Assembly (NCBI RefSeq): GCF_963259705.1
Contig: NC_081840.1
Span: 113,184,074-113,248,073 of the forward strand
Direction: 5' to 3'
Source of the DNA: Myotis daubentonii
Lineage: Eukaryota; Chordata; Mammalia; Chiroptera; Vespertilionidae
Length of the DNA stretch: 64,000 bases
Positions 22,572-35,598 of the stretch are shown piece by piece (within the stretch, counting starts at the first letter, position 1; each line of letters opens with the position of its first letter). Under the pieces are notes generated by a model that was given only the letters and a program-made list of their open reading frames with translations, did no database searches and was not told the origin of the DNA. Made by a program: the position numbers and the translations under genes.

Positions 22572-23019
22572 GTTGGTGTTGCACAGCTTGTATTGGCGAT
22601 AGGCCCCAATGCAGGAGATTGCTGCAGACCGGGCTGGCTGGGCGAAGCTCAGGGCTGTGCTGTGGGCCCCCATGCCATGGCCGCTGCTTGTTTCTGGGCT
22701 GTGCAAGGAACTCGAAGCTACAGGGAAGCCCTGGTCATGGGTCAAAGGCAGCTGGTAGATGGAAGCCTCTGAGACCTGCAGTCCAGAATGAGGGCCACTG
22801 TCACTCTGGTACAGAGGGGCACGGTGGGGGGCCCGGCCACGTGGAGGGCTATAGCCATAGCTAGGACCCGATGCCTCTTGGGACCTGGAATGCCGGGGTG
22901 AGGGCCTCTGCCTCCGAAGCCTCTGCGGTGAGTGTGTGGAGTCCGTCTGCAGTGGTAAAATGTATGGGGCCTTCCCATAGCCATACTTGCCAGGGCCGAT
23001 GGGACCTCGGGTCCTGCTC
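22572..23019 (-). CDS. THSD4: THSD4 (ADAMTSL6) coding exon, 448 bp: linker and start of Cys-rich block
   Basis: Minus-strand exon of thrombospondin type-1 domain-containing protein 4, a secreted ADAMTS-like glycoprotein that binds fibrillin-1 and promotes microfibril assembly. The acceptor is 'cttgtgtctctgtag' before 23019 and the donor is GTGAGT after 22572. The exon supplies one base to a split Arg codon, then 149 codons: SRTRGPIGPGKYGYGKAPY at the start, a long Pro/Ser/Arg/His-rich linker, and CIGAYRQYKLCNTN at the end, where Cys-rich sequence resumes. It closely matches the human protein as I recall it (GPGKYGYGKAPYILPLQTD, QLPLTHDQG). The reading frame stays open about 180 bp past the donor and 130 bp before the acceptor, but those parts are intronic. 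No frameshift or stop is seen. Confidence 0.95.
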
Positions 23020-24084
23020 CTACAGAGACACAAGAAAGGAGATGAACAGTCATGGGAATGGTCACGTTCACCCAGAAGTTCCGGTCCATGGTAGAGGGAC
23101 TGGGTAGAGAGGTTTAGGAGAGAGCCCGTGGTGGGACAGGGAGGCAGAGGGCGCATTCCAGGAGGAGGGAATGTCCTGGGGCTGGAGCAGGCTCTGCAGT
23201 GGCTGGAAGACAGAATGAAGGTGGGTGATGTAAGCAGTTGAAAATGAGTTTAGGACGGTGAGCTGTGGTCTGTACATGACTTATGTCAGGGAGTTTGGGT
23301 ATTTTTATAGGTTGTAAGGAGCCACTGAAGGTTTTTTGAGAAGTATAAAGATATAATTGTAATTTCAGCTATAGTAACTTCCTGTCCATTTTTTTCTGAT
23401 AGTCGTTTGTGGGGTTTTTCTCACTCAACTATACCTGATATTTCAGACCCTGTTTCCATTACCATTCATGTCCAAATAGCATTTCTAGATAAGTAGTATT
23501 TAGCCAAGCAGCCAAATTCTAATGTAGTCCTAGGCCTGACTTGCACTGTGTCAGACTTACTCCCTTAAGAAACCAGAGGAGGTTGAGCAACTGGCTACAC
23601 ATCACTCTTGAGGCAACCCATGCTGAACAATGGTCATCTACACATTGGTATGGATTTATTGAGACCTGCTGCCTTGTAAGACCTTATGAAAGTCACGTAA
23701 AAAGTAGTGTGCTGGGAAATGTTTGACAACTGGCATTCCAGGACATAAAAGCTCTGATCTGTAGAATTTTTTCACTTCCATAGTGAAAAAAATACTCCCA
23801 GCATGGCCAACTTCAAGCTGCCATTGTGAAGACACAATCAGCTCCAGTGAGGAGAGGAAAACCAGGTCCAGCACAACAATGCATATGAAGTGACTATAAA
23901 GGAGCTGTTTGCATAATATAGGAATGGTAATGAAATACAAGAATGAATCAAGCATAGTTCCCCAAGACCTCAACCTTACAACTAAAAGCAAGTAGAATAT
24001 AATGCAGAGCAAGATAAAGGTTTTGGAGGCATTGCAAAAATGGTGCACTCAGAACTGTAAGGCAAGAGGAAGCACTTTCTCCTG

Positions 24085-24111
24085 TTAATATGTTGTTGTT
24101 GTTGTTTTTAT

Positions 24112-24169
<58 letters not shown>

Positions 24170-24297
24170 TCTATCAGTTGCCTCCAATATGTCAGAGACT
24201 GACCTGTAACTTGGGCATGTGCTCTGACCAGGAATCAAACTGGCGGCCTTTTGGTACATGGGACTACACTCAACCAACTGAGCCACACCAGCCAGAG
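24085..24297 (-). mobile_element. VES-type bat SINE with expanded (GA)n
   Basis: Reverse-strand SINE with head 'gctctggctggtgtggctca' on the minus strand and a pure GA tract at 24114-24165 in its tail region. Flanks share an imperfect target duplication starting 'gcaagag'. The GA run has expanded well beyond the 'gagagaga' of the other copies. Confidence 0.88.
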
Positions 24298-25064
24298 CAA
24301 GAGAAAGAACTTTTGACTGGAGGGATCTGGAAAAGTTACAGCCACTAGTCTGAGACTTGGGAAGAGCAGGTTCCAATATTCTGTGGAATGACTTAATTAA
24401 GTCAGTTATATAACTCTTACTTATTTGTAAAATGACTGAACTGGATTAAATTACTGCGAAGGTCGTTCCAACTCTAAAGTCATATGCTTCCATAATAATT
24501 CTACTTTTACATAAAATTGGAAATGTGCCCAAGGGTTTCTACAAGATGACTCCATTAAAATAAGCACATTAAGTAGCAATCAAGGTGAAACATTAATTTC
24601 TGTCCTCATGAGGAAGTATCTTCACTGAACATACTAGTAACCACTGAATATAAAATTTAACAGACCACAACCAGTTATTAACATCTTCATCACTAATTGC
24701 ACCTTCATTCTTAGCTGATACGGTTTTGAATTAAACTATGCTACAGTGCTTATTTTGCCTTTAGGCATTTCTCAATTAATCTTGGCAACACTTGGGATTC
24801 TGTTAACGATGGGAGATCCAGCATGTTGCTTTAAGAGATGCAGTTAAGAAGTTAGTCTTAAAAATATGTATAACTTGAATGTAATTTGCCTTTTTCTTTC
24901 TTGTGGCAGGCCAGGTAAAATGAATGACATCATGCAAAGACAAAGGAAAGAATTTCTCTCTGTGCGTGTGTCTTTTTTTTAAAGATCTGAAAGCCTACCA
25001 AAAATTCTAGCCTCGAAGTAAAGACTGGGTGGAAACACCCAGCTGAAGGCGACTGAAGGTGACA

Positions 25065-25245
25065 GAAATGGAGCAGAGCTTCTCAAACATGGATGTGCCC
25101 AGGAAGCACCAAGGGATTTTGTTAAGAGACAGGGTCTGGTTCAGGAGGTCTGTGGCAGGGCCTGAGGTACTCCATCTCCAACAAGCTCCCAGGTGCTGCT
25201 GGTGCTGTTGGTCCACACACCCACCGCTTTGAGAAACAAAGCCAT
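25065..25245. repeat. MER5-like ancient hAT element
   Basis: 'gagcttctcaaacatggatg' at the left and 'cgctttgag' at the right recall MER5 ends, with 'ggttcaggaggtctg' and 'aagctcccaggtgctgctg' inside. Diverged. Confidence 0.6.
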
Positions 25246-26154
25246 AGGATGGAATTGAAATTCCAAACCAAAAGGTGAAAATTCAACAGCAAAATTTATC
25301 ATGTTTAATGAATAACTATAAGTATAAAGTTTTACAAAAACCCTCTGAGTTTGTGACATATGTCAAAAGACCTAGGCCAGACTGCACTGCGGCAGCTCAC
25401 CTAGTGAGAGCTGCTGAAGCAAGGCTGACTGGACCTCTGTCCTGGGAGCAGAGCAGCCACAGTAACTGCTGTTGGCTGAGGACTTGTACAAGCATCTTTT
25501 CAAAGGCTGCCCATCACTCCTGAGGGTAACGTGTACATGTGCAAATGTATATTTTTCTTTTCACACTGCCTTGTGGGAGGCTCTGCCTAAGCAGGAGAAC
25601 CATTCAAAACCCACAAATAGTAACACCATCAGAAAGATGATCATTTGTAAATAGATGACCAGCTAATTCTGAGAACCAGACTAATGAGAATGAGCAGCCA
25701 ATCAGGCTGTGATTATGAGATGTGATTTCTGAATACTTGATTCGGCGGCATGTTCATCCCCACTTGGCCAGGAGGACTTGTGTTTTCCCTACAGCTGGTC
25801 AGAGCCCATCATCCTGACCATTCAGAATGGCCTCTTCCCCGCCAACACAAAGTACATCTGGCCACTTGCAGAGCAGGAAGGTTTATGCAGAGTTGGGATA
25901 ATGAGCACAGATGTGGACTGTGGGGCCAGTTAACCCTCCATGCGGAGGGCTAACCCAGGGGTCCATGCGGAGAGGCCGGGGGCTGTTAAGTTGAATACTT
26001 CTGCGTGGTCTCCCCATAACCCATCGCCAGAATTTTCCCCACTTGTCACAGCTCTGGCTAATTTCAGAAACTGAAGCCATAAGAAAGAAACAGAAAAAGC
26101 CCAGTTTGGAGATCAAAGATATATATGATGGTGTAGTATAGTAGTTGTTGACTT

Positions 26155-26310
26155 GGACCCTGAAGCCGGGGGTTCCTGGGTTTATATCCCAACTCTGCTA
26201 ACGTACTAATTACTGAACCTTTGGAAAAGTTACTCAGTGTTCTGATGCCTCAGTTTCTTCAAACGGGGCCAAGAGCAGGATGAGGCCAGTGAAGCACAAA
26301 GGGTCAGGCG
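26155..26310 (-). repeat. MIR SINE fragment
   Basis: 'tttatatcccaactctgcta' then 'ttactgaacctttggaaaag' then 'gcctcagtttcttc' follow MIR reverse-strand order. Confidence 0.65.
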
Positions 26311-26589
26311 AGTGCTGTTTGAACCTGAAAGTGATTTCTTAAGTTTGGGACCTAAGGACCTCCCTTCTGGGCCCAGTCCTGGTTCTGTATGCATTTGTAA
26401 ATAAAGATGACAAGGCCATCTTCCCCAAAGATTGTTGTAAAGAGTAAGTAACTTAGTAAGAGCAACGGATTTAAAGCACGACTAGCAGGAACATGGATGA
26501 TACAAGTGTTTGCTTTTAAAAAAGATCTAGGTTGGCCACTTAATAGCTCTACAAACTCTGGCAAATAATGAAGCCTCAGGTTTCTTACC

Positions 26590-27275
26590 GATAAAAAGAG
26601 CGCATAGCCACTAGGATGGCTAGAGTAAAAGGACAGATAACAACAAGTATTGGAGAGGATGTAGAAACACTGGAACCATCATGCATTTCTGGTGTGTAAA
26701 ATGGTGCAGTCCTTTGGAAAACTATCTGGAAGTTCCTCAAAAAATGAAATGTAGAGTTACCATATGACCCAACAATTACAATCTTGGATATATAACCAGA
26801 TAAATTAAAACATATATCCACACAAAATCTTAACTCAAATGTCTAACAACTGAGAATGGATAAACAACATGTATTATATTCATAGAATTGGCTTATTAAT
26901 AGCCACAAAAGGGTGGAAATATTGATATTTTCTATAATATAGATGATCCTTGAACACATTCCAAGTGAAAGGAGCCAGTCAAAAAAAAGGCATGCATTAT
27001 ATGATTCCATTTATATGAATTGTCCAGAACAGGCAAATCCATAGAGACAAAAACAGTAGATTAGTGGTTGCCAGGGGCTGGGAGAGGAGAGACTAAGAAG
27101 TGATGCTAAAGGATATAGGATTTCTTTTTGGGATGATGAAAATGTTCTGTAATTAGATAGTGATGATGGTTGTACAACCTTGTGAATATACAAAAAGCCT
27201 GAGTTATATACTTTAAATGGTGAATTTTATGGTATGTTAATTTATCTCAATAAAGCTGTTATTTTTTTTAATGAG
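26590..27275 (+). mobile_element. Old L1 (L1M-type) 3' fragment
   Basis: Plus-strand ancient L1 3' end: 'ggcatgcattatatgattcc', 'agattagtggttgccagggg' and 'tggtgaattttatggtatgt', ending in 'ctcaataaagctgttatttt'. The frames are fully decayed. It belongs to an older family than the L1 that follows at 28077. Confidence 0.85.
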
Positions 27276-27894
27276 AAGATGAATAATTTTCATCCTACCA
27301 ACTTAGAAAGGTGTCAGAAAGATCAAATTGAGAATGAATCTTTTAAATCTGAAAGCAGTTTTTATCATATGTTTTCCATCATTTGTTTCAACAACCTTTA
27401 ACAAACCTTCATTGAGCATCTTCTATGAACATCTACTCAGCATCTGCTGTGATGTTTTTTCTGCTTGTTCACATTTCCAGCCCTGACAACGTAAGTCAAT
27501 GCAGCGTCCCCATCCCCCACAGCATGGCTCAGTGACAAGAACATAACAGTAAGGGTTCTGACAACAGGTACCAGGCCCAGTTCTTCCAGTGAACTACCAT
27601 GGGTGTTTGGGGAAATTGTTTCTTGAGATAATGGCTGCAAATAGCATTTTGGAAAGGGTAATAAACACACGAAATATTTTGCTCACAACAGGCTGGCTCG
27701 TTATGTGTGATGTTGTGCAGCTTTGTGATATTAATGCTAAACAGTCACTGTGATGATTCACACAAGGACACCACATCCAGTCTCCTAACTACGTAGGGAC
27801 CCTGAAAATGTGTCATCTACAACCATCACCCACAAATGACAACAACCTGACCTCAAAGTCAACCACATAGACCCGACTAATCTCTAGACTCGGG

Positions 27895-28050
27895 CCTGCT
27901 TCTCACCTGTGATGTGCAAGCAAATCACAAGCGGATCTAGTCAAACTATAGCTTCTGATTCAGGAGGTCTGGGGAGCCTCTGATTCTGCATTTCTAACAA
28001 GCTTCCAGGTGATGCTGATGCTGTGGGTCCTGGGTCCACAAGTTGACAGT
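27895..28050. repeat. MER5-like ancient hAT element
   Basis: 'cttctgattcaggaggtctg', 'gattctgcatttctaacaag' and 'ttccaggtgatgctgatgct' in MER5 order. Confidence 0.65.
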
Positions 28051-28398
28051 CACACCTAGACCTCCTCACACACATATTTTTTAAAAAAATCTTTATTGTT
28101 GGAAGTATTACAGATATCCCTTTTTCTTCACGATTGACCCTTTCTAACCCACACCTGCCCCTTGCCCCAGGCCTTCACCACCCTATTGTCTGTGTGCATG
28201 GGTTATGCATATGTGCACACAAGTACTTTGGTTAATCTCTTCCCATCCAAACACCCACTGCCTCCTTCCCTCTGGGATTCCATATCTGTTCCATGCTTCT
28301 ATGTATCTGAATCTATTTTGTTCATCAGTTTATTTTGTTTTTTAGAGTCCACAGATGAGTGAGATCATATGGTACTTGTCTTTCTCTGACTGGCTTAT

Positions 28399-28722
28399 TT
28401 AACTTAGCATAATACTCTCCAGGACCCTGAATGCTATCTCAAAGGGTGAGAGAGCCTCCTCTTTTACAGCTGCATAGTATTCCATGGTGTAAATGTCCCA
28501 CAGCTTTTTTATCCACTCATCTACTGATGGGCACTTGGGCTGTTTCCAGATCTGAGCTATTGTAAATTGTGATGCCATGAACGTAGGAATGAAGATATTC
28601 TCTCTGATTGGTGTTTCAGTTTTCTTAGGATATACTCCTAGAAGTAGGATCACTGAGTCAAATGGCAGATCCATATTTAATTTTTTCAGGAAACTCCATA
28701 CTGTTTTCCATAATGGCTGCAC
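28399..28722 (-). pseudogene. L1 ORF2 C-terminal fragment
   Basis: A 107-codon open stretch with [18 protein letters not shown] and MEYYAAVKEE, typical of the ORF2 C-terminal end. The tail beyond about residue 95 departs from the family wording. Part of the inactive L1 around it. Confidence 0.85.
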
Positions 28723-30150
28723 CAGTCTGCATTCCCACCAACAGTGTACTAGGGTTCCCTTTTCTGCATATCCTCGTCAGCACTTGTCATTTGTTGATTT
28801 GTTGATGGTAGCCAGTCTGACAGGTGTGAGATGGTACCTCATTGTTATTTTGATTTGCCTCTCTCAAATGATTAGTGACTTTAAGCATTTTTTCATATGT
28901 CTCTTGGCTGTCTGTATATCTACTTTGGAGAAGTGTCTAAGTCCTTTGCCCATTTTTAATAGATTATTTGTCTTCCTTTTGTTAAACCGTAGAAGCTCTT
29001 AATATATTTTGAAAATTAACCCCTTATCAGATATATCATTGGCAAATATGTTCTCCCATACAGTGTACTCCCTTTTGATTTTGTTGTTGGTTTCTTTTGC
29101 TGTGCAGAAGCTTTTGATTTTGATGTAGTTCCATTTGTTTATTTTCTCCTTAGTTTCCTTTGCCCTAGATGTATCTGCAAACATACTGCTCTAATAGATG
29201 TCTGAGATTTTGCTGCCTATGGTTTCTTCTAGGACTTTTATGGTTTCACAACTTACATTTAAGACTCTTATCCATTTTGAGGTTTTTTTGTGTGTGTATG
29301 GTGCAAGTTGGTGGTACAGTTTCTTTTGTCTTTTTTTTTTGCAGGTATCTGTCCAATTTCCCCAACACCATTTTTGAAGAGACTGTCTCTACTCCATATG
29401 CTCTTGCCTCCTTTGTCAAATATTAATTGAACGTAATGGCTTAGATCAATTTCTGGGTTCTCTGTTCTGTTCCATTGATCTATATGCCTGTTCTTGGGCC
29501 AGTACCAGGATGTTTTTATTAGAGTAGCTTTGTAATTAAACTTGATATCTGGTATTATGATCCCTCCAACTTTGTACTTCTTTTTCAAGATGGCTGCAGT
29601 GATTCGGGGGTCATTTTTGGTTCCATACAAATTTTTGGAGGATTTGTTTCAGATTTGTGAAATATGCCTTTGGTATTTTAACATGCATTGTATTGAATCT
29701 ATAGGTTACTTTGGACAGTATGGACATTTTAATGATGTTATCTCTACCAATCTATGAAACGGTATATTCTTCCACTGTTTATATCTTCTTCTCTTTTAAA
29801 CATCCTGTAGTTTTCTGAGTACAAGTCTTTTATCTCCTTGGTTAAGTTTATTGCTAAGTATCTTAATTTTTTTGTTGCTGTGGTAAATGGGATTGTTTTA
29901 TTGGTTTCTCTTTCTGAGAATTCATTATTGCTGCATAAATGTGCCATTGATTTCTGAGTGTTAATTTTGTATCCTGCTAAATTGCCAAATTCATTTATTA
30001 AATCTAGTTTTTTGGTGGAGTCTTTAGGATTTTCTATGTACAATATCATGTTATCTGTGAATAATGACAGCTTTACTTCTTTCTTTCCAATTTGGATGCC
30101 TTTTATCTCTAATTCTTGTCTGATCACTGTGGCTAAGACTTCCAGTACTA

Positions 30151-30672
30151 TCTATCTATAAAACCCTGATATGCAAGTAGACCAGAGGAACAACCCAACA
30201 ACCAGTGGCTATGACATGTGCTGACCACCAGGGGGTGCGTGCAGAACATGGCGTCTGTCGGCTGTGGTGGGATGGTGGAGCAGGTGAGCAGGGGCACCAG
30301 ACCAAGGCAGGGCACCGGTTGCTGTCATTGGGAGAAGCCTCTTGTGGTTACTGAAAATTATTTGCTCCCACGTGCTGCAGTCCCACCCGGTGCTCACACC
30401 TGCTGCCGGTGCCAGCCCCACTTGCACCCACTGACAGCATCAGCCCCAGTCACTCCAGGCCATCAGCAGGTGTGAGCAGGGCCAGTGCCGTCAGTGCATG
30501 GGAGCAGCATCAGCGGGAGCCGGGCTGCCGGCAGACAGGGGACTGGGGGCCACAGTGGGAGAGGCTGGGCGGGGGACATGGAGGATGGGCTGAAACTCAC
30601 CCCTGTGACCACCACAGCCTTGCAGCCCACAGTTCCTTTCAAGGTGCACGAATTTGTGCACTGGGCCCCTAG
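30151..30672 (+). mobile_element. Helitron inside L1 ORF2
   Basis: A 522-bp plus-strand element: 5' end TCTATCTATAAAAC, 3' hairpin 'gtgcacgaatttgtgcac' then TGGGCCCCTAG at 30672. It lies between A (30150) and T (30673). Read on the L1 strand the empty site is 'ttattcaacatagtactgg', the same point hit by the Helitron at 7422-7833. The interior is GC-rich with no Rep/helicase coding. Confidence 0.94.
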
Positions 30673-32463
30673 TGTTGAATAAGAGTGGTGAGAGCAGTCC
30701 TCCCTGTCTTGTTCCTGTTCTTAGGGGAAATGGTTTTATTTTTTGCCTATTGCGAGTATGATGTTGGCTATAGGTTTGTCATATATGGCCTTTATTATGC
30801 TGAGGTATAATCCCTTAACTCCCACTTTGCTGAGAGTTTTTATAAAAAATGGGTGTTGAATTGTATTGAATGCTTTTTCTACATGTATTGATATGTTCAT
30901 GTGATTTTTCTATTTCGATTTATGTGATATATGTTTACTGATTTTTGAATATTATACCAGCCTGCATCTCTAGAATAAATCCCACTTAGTCATGGTGTAT
31001 GATCTTTTTAATATATTGCTGGATCTGATTTGCTAATACTTTGCTGAGGATTTTAGCATCTATGTTCATTAGGGATATTGCCCTGTAATTCTCTTTGTTT
31101 GTAGTGTCCTCATCTGTTTTTGGAATTAGGATAATTCTGACCTTATAGAAAGAACTTGAAAGTGTCCCTTCCTCTTGGATTTTTTGGAATAGTTTGAGGA
31201 GAACAGATGTTAATTCTTCTTTGAATGTTTAGTAAAACTCCTCTGTGAAACCATCCAGACAAAGGCTTTTGTTTGCTGGGAATTGGGTTTTTGTTTTGTT
31301 TTTTAATTATTATTACTGCTTCAATTTCATCAATTGTTATTGGTCTATTCAGGTTTTCTGATTCTTCCTGATTCAGTTTTGGAACACTGTATTTTTCTAG
31401 GAATATGTCCATTTCATTTACATTGACCAGCTTGTTGGCATCTAGTATTCACCGTATTTTCTTACAATCCTTTATATTTCTATAGTGTCAGCTGTTACTT
31501 CACCACTTTCATTTCTGATTTGACTTGGGTCCTCTCTCATTGTTTCTTGAAGAGTCTGACTAAAGGTTCATCCATCTTGTTTATCTTTCCAAAGAACCAG
31601 CTCTTAATTTCATTGATCTTTCGTATTGCTTTTTTTTTTTTTTTGCCTCTATGTCATTTATTTCTGCTCTGATCTTTATTATTTCCTTCCTTCTACTTAC
31701 TTTGGGCTTTTCTTGTTGTTCTAACAGTTTAAGTTGTAGGGTTAATTTATTAATAATTTTTCTTGTGTTTTGAGATAAACCTGTAATGCTATAAACATCC
31801 CTCTCATGACTGCTTTTGCTATGTCCCATTGATTTGGGTTGTTGTGTGTTCCTTTTCACTTCCAGGAAGTTTTTGATTTCTTTCTTGACCCATGGATAAA
31901 CCATTCATTGTTTAATAACATGCTATTTAGCCTCCCTGTGTTTGAATGTTTAGTGTTTTTACTGTATTTGATTTCTAATTTCATGCCATTGTGAGCTGAG
32001 AAGATGCTTGATATGATTTCAATCTTCTTGAACTTATACTTGTTTTGTGTCCTAAAATGTGTTATCTCTTTGAGAATGACCCATGTGCACTGGAGAAGAA
32101 TGTATATTCTGTAACTTTTGGGTGAAATGTTCTGTAAATATCAAGTAAATCCATCTGATCCAATGTGTCATTTTGAATCACTGTTTCCTTGTTGATTTTT
32201 TGTGTGGAAGATCCATCCAGTGAGGTCAGTGGGGTGATAAAGTCCCCTACTATGACTGTATTGCTGTGAATCTCTCCCTTGAAGTCCTCTAGAAGTATTT
32301 TTTATATATTTATATACTTCTATATTGGGTACATATATGTTTATTGGGGTTATATCCTCTTGTTGGGTCAATCCCTTTAGTATTATGTAGTGACCTTTAT
32401 TATCTCTTATTATGGCCTTCATTTTGTAGTCTATTTGGTCATATATGAGTATTGCTACACCAG

Positions 32464-32670
32464 ATTTTAAGAATATATTTTTATTGATTTCAGAGAGAAA
32501 GGAAGAGCGACAAACATCAATGATGAGAGAGAATCAGTGATTGGCTGCCTCCTGCACACCCCACAGTGGGGATCAAGCCCACAACCTAGGCATATGCCCA
32601 GACCAGGAATCAAACCATGACCTCCTAGTTCATAGGTCGATGCTCAACCACTAAGCCTCGCCCGCTGAGC
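32464..32670 (-). mobile_element. VES-type bat SINE inside L1
   Basis: Reverse-strand SINE; its head at the right reads 'gctcagcgggcgaggcttag' on the minus strand, and the B-box area and A-rich tail are visible. L1 sequence resumes at 32671 ('accctagctttg'). Only a very short candidate duplication (cacc) flanks it. Confidence 0.85.
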
Positions 32671-32852
32671 ACCCTAGCTTTGTTTTTATTTCCATTTACA
32701 TGGAAAATATTTTTTGATTCATTCACTCTTATCCTGTGTGGTTGGGTCTCTTGTAGACAGCATATATTTGGGTCATGTTTTTGTATACATTAAGCTATCC
32801 TATGTCTTTTTATTGGAGCACTTAACCCATTTACATTTAAGGTTATTATTGA

Positions 32853-33823
32853 CTAGTGGCCTGGTGCACAAATTCATGCACAGTGAAAGGAAATTAATTA
32901 GAAAAAATATTTTAATATCGCTTTTCGCCCTTTCTCTATAATAGAAGTGTCAACTAAATTCACACTCAACAACAGATGGAAACACATATGTGCAATTGGC
33001 ACCAGTGAGAACTTTATGTATATAAACTTGCTTAATTAGACCTGCTTTCTGATTTAGCTAAACTTTTTCCAGCCCAGTGAAGCACCCCAACTTCTCTTTC
33101 AGGTGATTTTCAGCAACACAGCAGTAAATAGCAACGTGAAGCAGATTATTATTGTAGATCACACAGGGAGAACAAAGGGTAAAATATTTAAATGCAGCAG
33201 TGATTGACTATAGTCTGCGCAGTGAGAAAACCTGAAGTCATTTTCAAGGTCCACCATTTCTTACTTCTTTTCAGTTGGGTCAAGTTTCTAAGCTTTCTAA
33301 ATCTCTGTTTTCTAGCTAATGAAAATAGGATTCCATCGAGTCTCCTATCTACCTACTCCAGGACTTCTGTGAGGATCAAATGAGATGAGACACAGGGCAT
33401 TTCGTTAAAGTGTAAAATGTTCCCACTTGGCTATAAAGCAAGTCGTGTTCCTGGCTGAAGTAACTCCAAGGAGGCTAGTCACTAGGAGAGGAAGCGGGTG
33501 TTGCCAAGTGACGTCATTACCCGGCGCCCACAGCCACTGTTTCTGGGCTGGGCTGGGCTGTGGGCCACATTTTGTGCCATGGAGTCTCAGCAGCATTGGC
33601 TGCAATTTGGTGGGCTTTAGATTCAGGGTGATGGCGGGGCCTGTGTCCTACTTGGGGGAAACTGAGTGTTGCTTTTTGGGCACCAGGTCCGCGGTGCTGT
33701 TTCTCTGTAAATGCCCAGTGAGTGTCACTGCAGCTCCTGTGTTGAGCATCTGCCCCCTAGTGGTCAGTGAATGTCATAGCAACTGGTCTGACACTTAGCA
33801 TATTAGTCTTTTATATATATAGA
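32853..33823 (-). mobile_element. Large non-autonomous Helitron (971 bp) with unique interior
   Basis: Minus-strand element: left end CTAG then 'gtgcacaaattcatgcac', right end TCTATATATATAAAAG on the minus strand at 33823. Between the ends lies about 700 bp unlike the other Helitrons, including a MIR-like piece (33265-33430) and a GC-richer block with TGACGTCA at about 33510. This suggests captured host DNA. L1 sequence lies on both sides. Confidence 0.9.
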
Positions 33824-33875
33824 TTATATATATAGACAGGTACTTACTGCCATTTTAATTATTTATGCCTAGATA

Positions 33876-33876
<1 letters not shown>

Positions 33877-33946
<70 letters not shown>

Positions 33947-33980
33947 GTATATGTATATATATACACACATACATATACAT
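33877..33980. repeat. (CT)n/(TA)n microsatellite
   Basis: A short CT run passes into long TA repeats with GTATA interruptions, ending where the next Helitron starts. It sits in the L1 remnant between two Helitrons. Confidence 0.93.
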
Positions 33981-33981
33981 A

Positions 33982-34621
33982 TCCTATCTAATAAAAGAGA
34001 AACATGGTAATTGGCGTACGACCGCTACCCTTCCCATTGGCTAATCAGCGAGATATGCAAATTAACTGCCAGCCAAGATGGCGACCGGCAGCCAGGCAGC
34101 TTGAAACTAACATGAGGCTTGCTTGCTTCAGTGACGGAGGACTCCAACATTCCCCGCCTGCCTTACCGGCCTCTGAGCCTGCAGTTTAAGAAACATAGTA
34201 ACAAATATAGAAGCTAAACAAAACCCCAGAAACCTGCTTTAGGTGAGGCCGGGATCTCAGAGCTGGAGTTGATACAGAGTTTCGACTATAGAACCGAAAC
34301 AAACCAGATACCTACTTTCAGCAGCTGAGGCCTCAGAGCTGGAGCCAAGCCCAGAGCTAAAGCTGGCCCAGAATAAAAAAGAAAAAAGAAAAAAAGGAGC
34401 AGTTGGGAGCTTCAGTCGGCCTGAAAACTGCCCTCAGCCCCTCACCCAGACTGGCCAGGCACCCCAGTGGGGACCCCCACCCTGAAGGGTGTGTGACCAG
34501 CTGCAAACAGCCATCATCCCCTCACCCAGGCTGGCCAGGCACCCCAGTGGGGACCCCCACCCTGATCCAGGACACCCTTCAGGGCAAACCAGCCGTCCCC
34601 CACACGTGCACCAGGCCTCTA
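33982..34621 (+). mobile_element. Helitron, first of a tandem pair
   Basis: A 640-bp plus-strand element starting TCCTATCTAATAAAAGAG. The 3' end is 'cacgtgcaccaggcctcta', missing the final G because the next Helitron begins at 34622. Its first 100 bp ('ggtaattggcgtacg', 'attggctaatcag', 'atgcaaattaactgcc') match the Helitron at 40281. It contains a direct repeat of 'ctggccaggcaccccagtgg' at 34452 and 34531. Confidence 0.92.
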
Positions 34622-35598
34622 TCCTATATAGTAAAAGGGTAATATGCCTCCCAGCACCAGGATCAGCATGACAGGGGGCAGCGTCCAAACCCCCTGATCG
34701 CCCTGCGGCTCTGTGTGTGACAGGGGGCGGGGCCACAACCTCCCTATCCACCCTGCTCTGTTCATGACAGGGGAAGGCGCCCCAACCCCCTGCTCAGCCC
34801 TTCTCTGTGCCTGATAGGGGGGAGCTCCCCAACCACCTGATCGCCCTGCGGCTCTGTGTGTGACAGGGTGCGGCGCCTCAACCCCCCGATTGGCCCTGCT
34901 CTGTGTGTGACAGGATGCAGTGCCCCAACCCCCCCGCCCCCCACGGTCCCTGCTCTGTGTGTGACAGGGTAGAGCAATAACCTCCCCATCGGCCCTGCCC
35001 TGAGTGTGACACTGGCGGCGCCCCAACCCCCTGATCCACCCTGCCCTGAGTGTGACAGGGGGTGGTGCCCCAACTCCCCTAACGGCCCTACTCTGTGAGT
35101 GACAGGGGGGAGTTCCTCAATCCCCTGATCAGCCCTGCTCTGTGCATGACAGGGGGGAGCTCCCCAACCCCCTGATTGACCTTGCTCTGTGCGTGACAGG
35201 GTACGGAGCCCCAACCCCCGTGATGGGCCCTGCTCTGTGTGTGACAGGGGGTGGCGCCGCAACCTCCCCATCGACCCTGCCTTGAGTGTGACAGGGGGCG
35301 GTGCCCCAACCCCCCAATCGGCCCTACCCTGAGCGTGACTGAGGGTGGCATCACAACCTCCCAATCTGCCCTGCTCTGTGCATGATAGGGGAAGGCGCCC
35401 CAACTCCTCAATCGGCCCTGCTCTGAGCCCGACCAGGGGCTGCACCTAGGGATTGGGCCTGCCCTCTGCCACCCGGGAGCAGGCCTAAGCCAGCAGGTCG
35501 TTATCTCCTGAGGGGTCCCAGACTGTGAGAGGGCACAGGCCGGGCTGAGGAACCCCCCTCCCCCCCGAGTGCACAAATTTTTGTGCACCTGGCCTCTA

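Noticed and set aside
22389..23156. A single 255-codon reading of the THSD4 exon including flanks
   Set aside because: Clear acceptor and donor signals limit the exon to 22572-23019, with phases matching the upstream exon; the flanking codons are intron read-through.
34762..35445. A 227-codon minus-strand open frame rich in Gly/Ser/His repeats
   Set aside because: It lies entirely in the ~47-bp minisatellite of a Helitron; the frame is open because the repeat lacks stops, with no start context or splice support.
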